A stretch of 64,000 nt of DNA from Xenorhabdus beddingii (GTDB taxonomy: Bacteria > Pseudomonadota > Gammaproteobacteria > Enterobacterales > Enterobacteriaceae). The notes beneath the pieces are model-generated. The model had not been told where the DNA came from. It made no database searches and was given only the letters and a program-made list of their open reading frames with translations. The DNA is taken from the NCBI RefSeq assembly GCF_002127545.1, contig NZ_MUBK01000012.1, positions 51,799 to 115,798 on the forward strand, given 5' to 3'. The translations under genes and the position numbers were made by a program. Of this stretch, positions 21,312 to 31,658 are shown in pieces; position 1 is the stretch's first letter, and each line of letters starts with the position of its first letter.

Positions 21312-21892
21312 CAGAATTTCACCAAACCACTAAAGCCCATAAATGCGAGGGACATTAATCCCGCAGTAATAAGCCCTATCGATGAACCACGAAAAGGGGC
21401 AGGAATATTGGCAACGGCCAAACGTTCACGAATAGCGGCAAACAGCACCATGACAAGGGAAAAACCCGCCGCCGCGCTAAAGCCATATACCGCAGACTGG
21501 AGGAAGCCGTGAGATTGGTTGACATTCAGGAGTGCCACCCCAAGTACAGCACAGTTAGTGGTAATCAGTGGCAGGAAGATCCCTAAAAGCCGGTAAAGCG
21601 TCGGACTCGTTTTGCGGACGGCCAGTTCAGTAAACTGAACAACAACCGCAATAACAAGAATGAAACTCAGAGTACGCAAATAAACCAAATCAAGTGGTAC
21701 AAGAATAAAGGTGTTTATCAGCCATGAACTGATGGAAGCCAGAGTTAGAACAAAGGTTGTCGCCAATCCCATACCAATAGCGGTTTCGAGTTTTTTGGAT
21801 ACGCCCATAAAAGGACATAAGCCCAAGAATTTCACTAAAACAAAGTTATTGACCAAAACTGTGCCAATAAATAACAAGAGGTATTCAGTCAT
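21311..21892 (-). CDS. rsxA: Rsx/Rnf electron-transport subunit A
   Basis: First gene of the operon; 193 residues with six predicted membrane helices. The ATG at 21892 gives [16 protein letters not shown], the standard RsxA N-terminus; an in-frame ATG 34 codons upstream has no family support. Motifs [15 protein letters not shown] and [15 protein letters not shown] mirror RsxE and line the proposed membrane iron site. Confidence 0.96.
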   Translation of the reverse strand: MTEYLLLFIGTVLVNNFVLVKFLGLCPFMGVSKKLETAIGMGLATTFVLTLASISSWLINTFILVPLDLVYLRTLSFILVIAVVVQFTELAVRKTSPTLYRLLGIFLPLITTNCAVLGVALLNVNQSHGFLQSAVYGFSAAAGFSLVMVLFAAIRERLAVANIPAPFRGSSIGLITAGLMSLAFMGFSGLVKF

Positions 21893-22010
21893 TGCTATAC
21901 CTGAAAATGAGATGTTGGAAAATAATACACGGTTATATAGTCTGAATAGAAATTCCTCACCTGACGGTGAGGCAAGTGGAGGCAATGATAACAATCAATT
22001 GTGGGGGGTG

Positions 22011-22451
22011 TTATCGATCTTGTGTGAAAGTCATTTTTACCCGGTGAGAGCGCTTAATATAAGGAACAAAAACGGCAGCAGCCAGTAATGGCCATAATAA
22101 GGTTCGTATTGCCATCTCATCATTAATGGGAGAAAAGGCAAACGTCTTTATGGCAATCAGAACAGAAACCATCAGCCAAATAATGAAAATACGCGGGAAA
22201 CGTTTTGATCGAATAAAAAGTAACTGCAAAACCCAGACGGTAAAACACCACATAATTGCCGAGGTTAATACAGAGAGATACCACATAGTAGTAAAATTCC
22301 CAGCAACTTGGTGGATGGCCTCGTTTTTATGGATAAACATCATGGCATATAACAGCAACATCAGGCTGGCGGCGATGAAGGTCATGATGAGATAAGCCGC
22401 AGGAGCCAATAACCAGCCGTTAATACGATAATAATCATTGGATTGATACAT
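22011..22451 (-). CDS. ydgK: DUF2569 membrane protein YdgK
   Basis: 146 residues from the ATG at 22451 (MYQSNDYYRINGWLLAP), with four predicted helices. The NGWL start and helix pattern match the DUF2569 family, and its place directly upstream of rsxA is that of E. coli ydgK. Function unknown. An ATG 23 codons upstream is possible but adds only an atypical N-terminus. Confidence 0.85.
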   Translation of the reverse strand: MYQSNDYYRINGWLLAPAAYLIMTFIAASLMLLLYAMMFIHKNEAIHQVAGNFTTMWYLSVLTSAIMWCFTVWVLQLLFIRSKRFPRIFIIWLMVSVLIAIKTFAFSPINDEMAIRTLLWPLLAAAVFVPYIKRSHRVKMTFTQDR

Positions 22452-22641
22452 AAAAGAATTTTCGCTCCATAATGAGTACTCTGATATAGAGAAATTGATA
22501 TAGAAAAAAGAGAGTAACACAGGTATCAGGATTATTTGCTAACGTGTGATAGGTAGTGATATTTTCTGATGCTTTGAGGGTTATTAATGGGTTACCAGTT
22601 TGTGATATTGCGATTCTCACAGGCCGTTATGAGGGGCGTAG

Positions 22642-22690
22642 TTATGGAAAATAGTTATGGAAAATAGTTATGAGGAATAGTTATGAGTGA
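22642..22690 (+). repeat. Triple 13-bp repeat with micro-ORFs before ydgJ
   Basis: TTATGGAAAATAG occurs twice and TTATGAGGAATAG once in tandem, ending at the ydgJ start. Each unit supplies an ATG (22644, 22657, 22670) opening a 6-7 codon frame that ends across the next ATG; the third overlaps the ydgJ ATG at 22683. Confidence 0.7.
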
Positions 22691-23723
22691 TTTGTTAAAA
22701 GTGGGTTTGGTCGGTTATGGTTATGCCAGCAAAACTTTCCATGCACCATTGATTGCGGGGACACCCAACGTTGAACTAGTGGCTATTTCAAGCAGTGATG
22801 CAGAAAAAGTCAAAAAAGACTGGCCAACAGTGTCAGTCACATCTTCCCCGGAAACACTATTCAGTGATCCTGACATTGATCTTATTGTGATCCCAACGCC
22901 AAATGATACTCATTACCCACTGGCACAAAAGGCACTGGCGGCAGGTAAGCATGTTGTTGTTGACAAGCCTTTTACTATTACGGTGGAACAGGCTGAGTCC
23001 CTGAAAAAACAGGCAGAAGAAGCTCATTTATTGCTGTCTGTATTCCATAATCGTCGTTGGGATTCAGGTTTTTTGACAGTGAAGTCACTGATTAAAGAAA
23101 ATAAATTGGGGGCATTGAAATATTATGAATCCCATTTTGATCGCTACCGTCCGGCTGTTCGTCAGCGTTGGCGTGAAGCTGCCGGTGCGGGCAGTGGTAT
23201 TTGGTACGATTTGGCGCCACATTTATTAGATCAGGCTGTTCAGCTTTTTGGCAAACCAAACGGCATTACCGTGGATTTAGGCATGATACGCCCGAATGCA
23301 GAGACGGCGGATTATTTTCATGCGCAACTCAGTTACCCTGATTTGAGAGTGGTGCTACATGCGACCATGCTTGCGGCTGCACAATCCCCTATCTATACCT
23401 TGCACGGTATGGCAGGAAGTTACGTGAAATATGGTTTGGACCCGCAAGAAGAACGCCTGAAAGCGGGAGAAAGACCACCTCGGGCAGATTGGGGATATGA
23501 TGCCCGTGACGGTTCAGTGACGTTGTCACAAGGTGATGACCTGATTACCCAAGTGATACCAACAGTACCGGGTCATTATGGTGCATATTATGCCGCTATT
23601 CGTGATGCTATCTTGTTTGGTAAGCCTAATCCCGTGACTGCCAGTGAAGCCATTCTGGTCATGAAACTTATTGAAGCGGGTGAACAATCGGCGAGAGAGC
23701 AACGCACAATTATTATTGATTAA
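22683..23723 (+). CDS. ydgJ: Gfo/Idh/MocA-family oxidoreductase YdgJ
   Basis: 346 residues, the same length as E. coli YdgJ. The N-terminal Rossmann fold is VGLVGYGYASKTFHAPLI; the catalytic lysine is in VVVDKPFTI (about residue 95-103). The C-terminal alpha/beta domain includes GSGIWYDLAPHLLDQA. Substrate unknown. Gene order add-ydgJ-ydgK-rsx follows E. coli, though here a transporter gene is inserted between ydgJ and add. A matS site lies near its 3' end. Confidence 0.93.
   Translation: MSDLLKVGLVGYGYASKTFHAPLIAGTPNVELVAISSSDAEKVKKDWPTVSVTSSPETLFSDPDIDLIVIPTPNDTHYPLAQKALAAGKHVVVDKPFTITVEQAESLKKQAEEAHLLLSVFHNRRWDSGFLTVKSLIKENKLGALKYYESHFDRYRPAVRQRWREAAGAGSGIWYDLAPHLLDQAVQLFGKPNGITVDLGMIRPNAETADYFHAQLSYPDLRVVLHATMLAAAQSPIYTLHGMAGSYVKYGLDPQEERLKAGERPPRADWGYDARDGSVTLSQGDDLITQVIPTVPGHYGAYYAAIRDAILFGKPNPVTASEAILVMKLIEAGEQSAREQRTIIID
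23517..23529. promoter_or_regulatory. matS site (MatP binding)
   Basis: GTGACGTTGTCAC, an exact match to GTGACRNYGTCAC, within ydgJ and 4.6 kb from the first site. Confidence 0.85.
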
Positions 23724-23774
23724 TGGTGATTAATTGACCAAGCCATAGCTTGTAAGGCAAAGGGAGCTATATTG

Positions 23775-24764
23775 ATGAACGTGTTGCAGAAATTAAGAAT
23801 TGATCCTTTTTTAGTGGTACTGATTACCGTGGTCATCATCGCCTCGTTTTTACCTTGTGAAGGCGAAGCCCAAAAATGGTTTCAGCACTTAACCACAGCC
23901 GCCATTGCATTGTTATTTTTTATGCATGGGGCGAAGTTATCCCGTAGTGCCATTTGGGCCGGCATTGGGCACTGGAAACTGCATTTGGTCATTTTTATCA
24001 GCACCTTTGTCTTATTCCCGATACTGGGTATGGGGCTGCATTTCATCGTACCGGAATGGATATCACCTACAATTTATATGGGATTTCTTTATCTTTGTGC
24101 GTTACCTGCGACGGTGCAGTCTGCCATTGCCTTTACTTCTGTTGCCGGAGGCAATGTCGCTGCGGCGATATGCAGCGCTTCTGCTTCAAGCCTGTTAGGG
24201 GTGTTTCTGTCTCCATTATTGGTGGGTTTTTTGATCCAAACCCATGAAGGGGGAGCACATGCCGATACCTGGAAAGCGATAAAAGATATTATATTGCAAC
24301 TGATGGTGCCGTTTATTGTCGGTCACTTATCACGCCCCTTGATTGCCCGATGGGTGGAAAAACATAAAAAACTGGTCAACATAACAGATCGTTCCTCCAT
24401 TTTGCTGGTGGTGTATGTTGCATTCAGTGAAGCGGTGGTGGAAGGTATCTGGCATAAAATCGATGCCTATTCACTGGTTATGATCGGTATCGTGTGCTGT
24501 GTTTTATTGGCACTCGTGCTCGTCATTAATGTATACAGTTCACGTTTGCTGGGGTTTGACAAACAAGACGAAATTACCATTGTCTTTTGTGGTTCGAAGA
24601 AAAGTCTGGCGAATGGGGTACCGATGGCTAACGTGTTGTTTCCTGCTTCAATGGTAGGGGTAATGCTATTGCCGCTGATGATTTTCCATCAAATTCAACT
24701 GATGGTTTGTGCTGTACTTGCCCAGCGTTATGCTCAACGTTCAAAACCTAAAAAGGCAGATTAA
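23775..24764 (+). CDS. YfeH-type bile acid:sodium symporter family protein
   Basis: 329 residues with about nine to ten membrane helices. Segments ALLFFMHGAKLSRSAI, the helix-break region LPATVQSAIAFTSVAGGNVAAAICSASASSLLG and FCGSKKSLANGVPMA fit the SBF-like YfeH group of the BASS superfamily. The substrate is unknown; these proteins are not shown to move bile acids. A TTG three bases upstream is an alternative start; ATG at 23775 sits well behind AAGGGAG. It follows ydgJ by about 50 bases, so probably cotranscribed. Confidence 0.85.
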   Translation: MNVLQKLRIDPFLVVLITVVIIASFLPCEGEAQKWFQHLTTAAIALLFFMHGAKLSRSAIWAGIGHWKLHLVIFISTFVLFPILGMGLHFIVPEWISPTIYMGFLYLCALPATVQSAIAFTSVAGGNVAAAICSASASSLLGVFLSPLLVGFLIQTHEGGAHADTWKAIKDIILQLMVPFIVGHLSRPLIARWVEKHKKLVNITDRSSILLVVYVAFSEAVVEGIWHKIDAYSLVMIGIVCCVLLALVLVINVYSSRLLGFDKQDEITIVFCGSKKSLANGVPMANVLFPASMVGVMLLPLMIFHQIQLMVCAVLAQRYAQRSKPKKAD

Positions 24765-24775
24765 TTTCTGCCTTT
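24752..24775. terminator. Bidirectional terminator across the transporter stop codon
   Basis: AAAGGCAGA and TCTGCCTTT form a perfect 9-bp stem with a 6-base loop that contains the TAA stop. Serves the convergent add gene too. Confidence 0.75.
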
Positions 24776-24788
24776 AGAGTTAATATTT

Positions 24789-25793
24789 TTAGCGAGTTGC
24801 CACTTTGTCTATCAGGGCCTGTTTTTCCGCTTCACTGAGGAACGCGCTTGCCAATCCATTCATCTGTGCCTGTCGGATCTGTTTTGGAGACAGTCCTGCT
24901 GCTGGCGCAGCAATATTATACTCATGGCGAATTTCAATACCTTCGACTGCCGGGTCATCGGTATTGATTGATGCCAGAATACCGTGCTCAAGGAATTGTT
25001 TCAGCGGATGAGTGGATAATGAGTTGACGGTGCTGGTTTGCAGGTTCGATGTCAGACAGGATTCAATACCGATACGGTGTTCAGCCAGATAGTCCATTAA
25101 GGCCGGATCAGTAATAGCTTTAACACCGTGCCCAATACGGGTTGCCCCCAATTCACGAATAGCATGCCAGATGCTTTCTGCACCGGCGGCTTCTCCGGCA
25201 TGTACGCTAATGTTCCAGCCAGCATCACGCGCCTGAATAAAATGTTGCTCAAACAGATGACCAGGGAACCCAAGCTCATCACCCGCCAAATCTAATGCCG
25301 TAATGTGTTGTTTATGGGCGAGAAGGCCGGCTAATTCTTGAGAACACGCCTTTTCCCCAAAGGTTCTGCTCAGTATGCCAATCAAACGGATCGGAATATC
25401 ATGTTGTTGGCTGGCTGAATGGATACCATCAATAACGGCTTCTACAACCCCTTCAACAGGTAATTGATGTTTCATGGCCATGTAATAAGGAGAAAAGCGC
25501 AGTTCAGCATAATCAAGACCGGCGTTAACGGCATCTTCAACATTTTCAATGGCGACTCTGCGACAGGCAGCTAAATCGGCCAGAACGGTGACACCCCAGT
25601 CCAGTTTTTGGAGAAAACTGATAAGGTTGGGTTCATTTTCAATGATCTGGACATGAGGACGTAATGCTTCCAGCTCGTCAGCAGGGAGCGGGATATTATG
25701 CTGACGAGCAAGAGCTAAAATGGTTTCAGGGCGGATATTGCCGTCAAGGTGACGATGTAAATCGGTCAATGGAAGCTGTGTATCAATCATCAT
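24789..25793 (-). CDS. add: Adenosine deaminase
   Basis: Deaminates adenosine and deoxyadenosine to inosines in purine salvage. 334 residues (E. coli 333). Zinc ligands are in [21 protein letters not shown] and the SINTDDP motif, all intact; the catalytic Glu is in HAGE. Two adjacent ATGs exist (25793, 25790); an AAGGA site suits either. Neighbours match E. coli. Confidence 0.97.
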   Translation of the reverse strand: MMIDTQLPLTDLHRHLDGNIRPETILALARQHNIPLPADELEALRPHVQIIENEPNLISFLQKLDWGVTVLADLAACRRVAIENVEDAVNAGLDYAELRFSPYYMAMKHQLPVEGVVEAVIDGIHSASQQHDIPIRLIGILSRTFGEKACSQELAGLLAHKQHITALDLAGDELGFPGHLFEQHFIQARDAGWNISVHAGEAAGAESIWHAIRELGATRIGHGVKAITDPALMDYLAEHRIGIESCLTSNLQTSTVNSLSTHPLKQFLEHGILASINTDDPAVEGIEIRHEYNIAAPAAGLSPKQIRQAQMNGLASAFLSEAEKQALIDKVATR

Positions 25794-25846
25794 TTTTTAT
25801 CCTTTCGAATTATTTTGGGTATAGCAAATTTCAGATATACAAAAAA

Positions 25847-25868
25847 GCCAGTCAACACGTTGACTGGC
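25847..25868 (-). terminator. Terminator of ydgA
   Basis: GCCAGTCAA and TTGACTGGC with a 4-base loop, followed on the minus strand by TTTTTT. Lies downstream of ydgA, ahead of add. Confidence 0.85.
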
Positions 25869-25908
25869 AAGAAAATGAAAGCACTATCGATATTTTTTAG
25901 CTGTTCAC

Positions 25909-27441
25909 TTATTCAGTTACAGGCGTTTCAGCATCATCATGCTGATTTTGCTCACCATCTGCATCATCATAGGAACCCACAAGCCCATTATCAAGCAAGA
26001 ATTGGTGCAGGCTGGTTTCTTTGCTGTTTAATTTAACTTTGTCATCGGCGTAGTGGAAATTAAGACCAATAACGTCGTTTTCATCAGTGAGGACATTCAG
26101 TTTAATTCCCTCTTGAGCCAGTGTGTTGACTTGTTGTTTTGCCTTGGCTTCTGCGGCGGTTTTATCTTCACCTCCCAAAACATCTGCCTGGGTGATGGAT
26201 TCCACCAGCATGGCCTTGGGTACATTAATGTGTAGTGACAGGCTTTGGATCAGGGTACGGATCACCTCTTCCGGCTCCATAAGGAGCAACGCATTTTTGT
26301 CTTCAGGAATGTTCTGTAAGGACAGTTTGAAATCCACCGTACTTTCGCCTTTACTGTTTTTCCAGCTAAAAGGAGAAAGGCTGAATTGCGGGTCCTTATT
26401 CAGGAGTAGATGCAAATTACTGAGAACGGCAGCGTAAGTGATATCATAAGATGAACCATGTGTGGTCAAGGTTTCTGCGGCTACGGTATCATTATAAGCC
26501 TGAGTAAACTTACGGACTGATTCGCCATCCAGTTTTTCCATGCCCAGAACAATCTTACCTGAGCCGAAATCCATGTTTTTAACTTTTATGCCGTCAATAC
26601 TGTAACCAATTTTGATGTTTAGGTTATCTTTATCTTCTGTCAAGTTGGACGTAATTTTGAGTCCCTTGAAAGCAGTATCATTGGTTTCTGTGGTATCTGA
26701 TTCACCCGCAATCCCATGCGTGGAAATTTCACCAATGCCATAGCTCTGATCGCCAATATAGATATCGAAAAGACCTTTTTTACCATTCCCTTTAAAATCG
26801 ATGTCTTTCAGGATGATTGATTCTTTTTTGGTCGGATCACTGAAAGATAATGCATCGCTTTTGACGGAAAATGAAAATGCATTTAAATGACGGTCAGTCT
26901 CAGCGTTGATCTGTGCGCCAGAGAATGACAGAACCCGTTTTTCCCCATTTTCTTTCGTTTCCGTATGATTCACGGCACTCAGGTTGATGTTGGAAGAAAG
27001 GCTTCCGCCATAGCTGAATTCAGCATTTATGTTAAGCGGGGATTTTCCTTGGGTAAGGTTAAACAGATCTTTCAGTGGCTCACTTTGTTCGAGTTCAGAA
27101 TGGATAGACGCCATTTTTGGCATCAAGTTGAATCTTTTCAGGCTTGAAACAGGAAAGGGACCATGATCAATGGTTGATTTGAAGATAATTTCTTCACTCT
27201 TTGACTTAGTACCTTTTATGCTGAGGATTAAACGGACATCAGAACTGAAAACACCGCGTTTGAAGTTTTCTGCTTGCCATTCAATGCCACTTTCAGGAAA
27301 TGCTTCTTTGAGCTCTGTATTTGCTTTGCTTATGAAATGATCCAAACGTCCTTCAAGTTGTTTACCTGTGTACCATGAAGCACCTGTCCATACCGCTCCC
27401 AGAGCAACAACAACGCTTACAGCAACTAACGATTTTTTCAT
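25909..27441 (-). CDS. ydgA: DUF945 family protein YdgA
   Basis: 510 residues with an N-terminal signal anchor (MKKSLVAVSVVVALGAVWTG) and GASWYTGKQLE, the typical opening of the DUF945/YdgA family. The rest is a large beta-rich extracytoplasmic region, with an acidic C-terminus. E. coli YdgA has a similar length and sits beside manA, as here. Molecular function unknown. Confidence 0.93.
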   Translation of the reverse strand: MKKSLVAVSVVVALGAVWTGASWYTGKQLEGRLDHFISKANTELKEAFPESGIEWQAENFKRGVFSSDVRLILSIKGTKSKSEEIIFKSTIDHGPFPVSSLKRFNLMPKMASIHSELEQSEPLKDLFNLTQGKSPLNINAEFSYGGSLSSNINLSAVNHTETKENGEKRVLSFSGAQINAETDRHLNAFSFSVKSDALSFSDPTKKESIILKDIDFKGNGKKGLFDIYIGDQSYGIGEISTHGIAGESDTTETNDTAFKGLKITSNLTEDKDNLNIKIGYSIDGIKVKNMDFGSGKIVLGMEKLDGESVRKFTQAYNDTVAAETLTTHGSSYDITYAAVLSNLHLLLNKDPQFSLSPFSWKNSKGESTVDFKLSLQNIPEDKNALLLMEPEEVIRTLIQSLSLHINVPKAMLVESITQADVLGGEDKTAAEAKAKQQVNTLAQEGIKLNVLTDENDVIGLNFHYADDKVKLNSKETSLHQFLLDNGLVGSYDDADGEQNQHDDAETPVTE

Positions 27442-27608
27442 GTGGAAATCCCATCCTTTTAACGCATATGCGTGGTTGATATATGCGTTTTTATTTATGT
27501 CAATAATGGTTGTTAAGTGTATAACCTAACTAAGATATTTTAATCAATTTTCTCTGAAAATGTGACTAACAACCGATGAAACAGGAATAACTCTATGAAT
27601 ATAGACAA

Positions 27609-28781
27609 TTAATTGGATACTTTGGCTATTTTCCCGTTACCATGAACAATAGCGGTTCTTTCTATAGCAGATAAGAAGATTGATTCCCCTGAGAATAATC
27701 TCAATTGCTGCTTGTCAGAGTTGATAACTATTTGACCTTCAATACAAAATATAATCGATGCTGAATTGTTCTCCAATGTGATTGGTTGTTCTGAAACAGC
27801 ATAAACAGAAAAATGGAAATCATTGACGGGAACAGGATAGTTCAGTGCGTCTTTTTCCTGTTTTGGCGTGGTCAGCAAAGCATCGGCAGACTTCGGCATA
27901 AAATCCAGATTAGCCATTAACTCAGGAACATCAATATGCTTACTGGTTAAGCCGGCACGCAGTACATTGTCTGAATTGGCCATCACTTCCAGGGCGACAC
28001 CTTCAAGATAAGCATGGGGAGTGCGGGCATACAGAAACATCGCTTGACCGGGTTTGAGTTCAACCACGTTAAGCAGGAGGGGTGAAAACAAACCGTTATC
28101 ATCGGGGTAGAAAGAGGTCATCTTTCTGATGGTGTCCCATGGCTCTCCCTGATGGCTATTGAGTGCAGATTTTAAGACGGCAATGGCTAAATGTTTTTGC
28201 TCGCCTTGCATGTTCAATAATTGGGAGAAGAGAAACGACAGGTTTTGTTCTGTCGGATGCTGGAGGAATGTCTGGATATCGGGATGTGCCGCAGAAACAT
28301 AACCCAATAATTGTGCGATCTCTGATAAGGGCCTGAAAGCGTTCATTGCCTTAAATGGTGTCAGCGCATAGACCAGTTCAGGTTTGTGATTATCGTCTTT
28401 ATAATTGCGCTGTGCTGAATCTAAGGGAACCCCTTGCGCATTTTCTCTGGCAAATCCCATCTCCGCAGAAGTTTTATCAGGATGCACTTGAATTGAAAGC
28501 GGTTGAGCTGCACACAAAACTTTGAACAAAAAAGGCAAACGTCCGAATTGGCGGGCAACAGTGTCCCCAAGATACTTTTCTGGTTCCTTGGCAATCAGAG
28601 TATTCAGAGCGATGGTTTCACCGGTTTGAGGAACCGTCACCAGTGAGCTGCATTTTGGATGTGCTCCCATCCATAGTTCTGCCATTGGCTGATTGTCAGG
28701 GTTTTTGATGCCGTAAATATCCGTTAGGGCAGTTTTGCTTCCCCAATCATAATGTTGGATGTTATTGGTCATTTTCAGCAT
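27609..28781 (-). CDS. manA: Mannose-6-phosphate isomerase
   Basis: Interconverts fructose-6-phosphate and mannose-6-phosphate, feeding GDP-mannose sugars. 390 residues, type I PMI. Zinc-site motifs are QVHPD (about 98-102), the HKPEL segment and the C-terminal ARTPHAYLEG with SDNVLRAGLTSKH. Transcribed divergently from fumC across 186 bases that hold both promoters. Confidence 0.96.
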   Translation of the reverse strand: MLKMTNNIQHYDWGSKTALTDIYGIKNPDNQPMAELWMGAHPKCSSLVTVPQTGETIALNTLIAKEPEKYLGDTVARQFGRLPFLFKVLCAAQPLSIQVHPDKTSAEMGFARENAQGVPLDSAQRNYKDDNHKPELVYALTPFKAMNAFRPLSEIAQLLGYVSAAHPDIQTFLQHPTEQNLSFLFSQLLNMQGEQKHLAIAVLKSALNSHQGEPWDTIRKMTSFYPDDNGLFSPLLLNVVELKPGQAMFLYARTPHAYLEGVALEVMANSDNVLRAGLTSKHIDVPELMANLDFMPKSADALLTTPKQEKDALNYPVPVNDFHFSVYAVSEQPITLENNSASIIFCIEGQIVINSDKQQLRLFSGESIFLSAIERTAIVHGNGKIAKVSN

Positions 28782-28967
28782 GGCGACTTTCCTGTAATAA
28801 AAAACTGTAATAAAAAAATAAACTCATTTATATGACAACAATACAATAAACACGGTCAGGTCGCATTATCGATCATAAATTTATGGCATGATAAAAAGAT
28901 ACCGACTACTTTATCTGCAAAGTTTGTTTCGGCGTATTCAATTATTCTGTGTGCTAAGGAGATAGTA

Positions 28968-30362
28968 ATGGCAGCCACTCGCATTGAAAAAGACTCAATG
29001 GGACCTATCGAAGTACCTGCTGACCAATTATGGGGAGCGCAAACCCAGCGCTCACTGGAGCATTTCCGCATTTCTCAGGAAAAAATGCCTGTTGCGTTGA
29101 TTCATGCTCTTGCATTGACTAAACAAGCAGCCGCCAGCGTGAATATGGACTTAGGTCTTTTGCCTAAAGAACGTGCTGACGCAATTATCGCTGCGGCGAA
29201 AGAGGTGTTGGAAGGTAAACACCCGACAGAATTCCCTCTTGCTATTTGGCAGACCGGTTCGGGAACTCAAAGCAACATGAACATGAATGAAGTGTTGGCG
29301 AACCGTGGTAGTGAGATCCTTGGCGGTCAAAGGGGTAATGAACGTCTGGTTCACCCTAATGATGATGTCAACAAAAGTCAAAGCTCCAATGACGTTTTCC
29401 CAACCGCTATGCATGTCGCGGCCGTTATCGCAGTGCGTGAACATCTGTTACCAGAGTTAAAAGCACTACAAAAAACGCTGGCAGATAAAGCGGAAGCCTT
29501 TAAGAACATCGTAAAAATTGGCCGCACCCACTTACAAGATGCGACCCCTCTGACTTTAGGTCAGGAGATTTCTGGTTGGGCGGCGATGTTGACACATAAC
29601 TTGAAACACATTGAAGATAGCATTCCGCATGTGTGCGAATTGGCACTGGGTGGTACAGCGGTAGGCACCGGCCTGAACACGCATCCGGAATACGCTGTTC
29701 GCGTTGCGAAAAAAATTGCGGAACTGTCCGGCCAGCCTTTTGTCACTTCCCCGAACAAATTTGAAGCCTTGGCAACCTGTGATGCCTTGGTTCACTCGCA
29801 TGGTGCGTTGAAAGGTTTGGCAGCATCACTGATGAAAATTACCAACGACGTTCGTTGGTTGGCTTCTGGCCCGCGTTGTGGCATCGGTGAAATTTCCATT
29901 CCTGAAAATGAGCCGGGCAGCTCAATTATGCCGGGCAAAGTGAACCCGACTCAGTGCGAAGCAATGACGATGTTATGTGCACAGGTTATGGGTAATGATG
30001 TCGCCATCAATATTGGCGGAGCGTCTGGTAACTTCGAGCTGAATGTGTTCCGTCCCATGGTGATCCATAACTTCCTGCAATCTGTTCGTTTGCTGGCGGA
30101 TGGTATGCGCAGTTTCAATGAGCATTGTGCGATTGGCATTGAGCCTAATCATGACCGTATCACGCAATTGCTGAATGAATCGCTGATGTTGGTAACCGCA
30201 TTGAATACGCATATCGGCTACGATAAGGCAGCAGAAATCGCCAAGAAAGCCCATAAAGAAGGTCTGACGCTGAAACAATCCGCGATGCAACTGGGTTATT
30301 TGACGGAAGCTGAATTTGATGCGTGGGTTCGTCCAGAAGATATGGTTGGTAGCATGAAGTAA
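28968..30362 (+). CDS. fumC: Fumarate hydratase class II
   Basis: Iron-independent fumarase, fumarate to malate, used under oxidative or iron stress. 464 residues. The signature [13 protein letters not shown] and the catalytic [13 protein letters not shown] are intact. GGAG precedes the ATG. In E. coli fumA lies next to fumC; here it is absent, manA being adjacent instead. Convergent with tus, as in E. coli. Confidence 0.97.
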   Translation: MAATRIEKDSMGPIEVPADQLWGAQTQRSLEHFRISQEKMPVALIHALALTKQAAASVNMDLGLLPKERADAIIAAAKEVLEGKHPTEFPLAIWQTGSGTQSNMNMNEVLANRGSEILGGQRGNERLVHPNDDVNKSQSSNDVFPTAMHVAAVIAVREHLLPELKALQKTLADKAEAFKNIVKIGRTHLQDATPLTLGQEISGWAAMLTHNLKHIEDSIPHVCELALGGTAVGTGLNTHPEYAVRVAKKIAELSGQPFVTSPNKFEALATCDALVHSHGALKGLAASLMKITNDVRWLASGPRCGIGEISIPENEPGSSIMPGKVNPTQCEAMTMLCAQVMGNDVAINIGGASGNFELNVFRPMVIHNFLQSVRLLADGMRSFNEHCAIGIEPNHDRITQLLNESLMLVTALNTHIGYDKAAEIAKKAHKEGLTLKQSAMQLGYLTEAEFDAWVRPEDMVGSMK

Positions 30363-30401
30363 TGCTCACCCTGACGTGACCTTACCTGCGTTATTAAAAC
30401 T

Positions 30402-30434
30402 AAAAAACCGGAGAAATACGTACTCCGGTTTTTT
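30402..30434. terminator. Shared terminator between fumC and tus
   Basis: AAAAAACCGGAG and CTCCGGTTTTTT are perfectly complementary around a 9-base loop; works on both strands. Confidence 0.9.
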
Positions 30435-30439
30435 ATTGC

Positions 30440-31366
30440 TTAAATTTCTTTATAGAGATGCAGACGAGGAATAACGAGTTCAAGTGGTTTGGCTTTGGGT
30501 TTATATCTGTGTTTAATGGCATTGACATTATAGTTAGGCAATGCACCAATTTTCGGTTTAATTTCGCTATCTTCTGTATAGAAAACCATAACCGGAAGTG
30601 GGCACGCATATTGAACCTGCTTTTGTAGCTCGGAATACCAAACCCGGGTAATGGGTTGTACTTTTACTGGCCTCTTGATTTTCAAGATCACATCATCGGG
30701 GAGTTTCTTGATATCTGTTATTTCCAGTGCCACCAATGATGCCCATTGATCGCTGGTGTAGGGGGGAACTGCACGCCCCGCATTATAGCTTTTCTCCAGC
30801 CGTTCCAGGACTTGTTGCTTAGTGACTTTATTAATGATGTTTTTGTTGGCCCAGCCGAAATTGATGGAATCAGGGTTTAACAGGGGAGTGATAGTGCGAT
30901 AGGCATTCAAGGTGATGAGACCCCTCAAATGATTATGAACAAATTCAAATCGTTGCTCTTTGCTGACACCTGATTCTTTGGTCACGATCTTTTCCAGTTC
31001 TACTTTTAACTGATTGACGTCATTAACGACACTCATTGCTTCTTTATATTGCTGGTGGCTAACGGCAAAGCATAATGCGCCGGGAAGCCGACTTGCTGCT
31101 TTGCTACTGATATTGGGATTATTATGATGTATAAATAACTTCTGATAGAATCGTAAACCTAAATTAAGCGCTTCATTTCCCCGTAGTGAATTAACTGTAA
31201 TTTCAGTCACTTCTTCATGTTCTTCACCTTTTTCGACTTGAGGTAATTCAAATACCCGGGCATCAATAAGTGGATAGTTCATTAATAAGGCAATAAGTTC
31301 AGATAATTTTTCCTCCTGATTCTTAAAGCAACGTGTAAGCGACTCAGTTGAAAGGTATTTATTCAT
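30440..31366 (-). CDS. tus: DNA replication terminus site-binding protein Tus
   Basis: Binds Ter sites as a monomer and stops replication forks in one orientation. 308 residues (E. coli 309). Strong local matches to E. coli Tus throughout: HLRGLITLNAYRT, INFGWANKNIIN, LKIKRPVKVQPI and the C-terminal IPRLHLYKE. The DNA-contacting interdomain strands are in the KRPVKVQP region and the lock-forming area around NAYRT and NFGWANK. The ATG has GGGGATG upstream. A Ter site sits 40 bases upstream over the likely promoter, the arrangement that autoregulates tus in E. coli. Confidence 0.96.
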   Translation of the reverse strand: MNKYLSTESLTRCFKNQEEKLSELIALLMNYPLIDARVFELPQVEKGEEHEEVTEITVNSLRGNEALNLGLRFYQKLFIHHNNPNISSKAASRLPGALCFAVSHQQYKEAMSVVNDVNQLKVELEKIVTKESGVSKEQRFEFVHNHLRGLITLNAYRTITPLLNPDSINFGWANKNIINKVTKQQVLERLEKSYNAGRAVPPYTSDQWASLVALEITDIKKLPDDVILKIKRPVKVQPITRVWYSELQKQVQYACPLPVMVFYTEDSEIKPKIGALPNYNVNAIKHRYKPKAKPLELVIPRLHLYKEI

Positions 31367-31404
31367 ATTATCATCCCCAACGATGGTGTCCTGAGAACTT
31401 TGAT

Positions 31405-31426
31405 TTAATTAGTTACAACATACTGT
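31405..31426 (-). other. Ter replication-arrest site at the tus promoter (TerB-like)
   Basis: Minus strand reads ACAGTATGTTGTAACTAATT; the core AGTATGTTGTAACTA is identical to E. coli TerB and to the other Ter site here. Orientation is the same as the site at 14842, with blocking face toward higher coordinates. Overlap with the tus promoter region implies autorepression by Tus. Confidence 0.93.
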
Positions 31427-31658
31427 TAACTATAAACACAAAGAAAACAAATCACCACAACAAAATCAAACGAAAACTCAATAACACAAAAGGAAGAAGA
31501 ACACCTGTTGCGATGCATTTCAACATTGTGATAAAAATTAAGTAACTTATTAAGTTTTGATTCAAACTACCCACTTATTCCACATAAGAAAAAGTTTTCA
31601 TTCGCTTTTCCATTCCGCATTTTTCAGCGGAGCAAGTAATACATCAAGGTTGTTAAAT

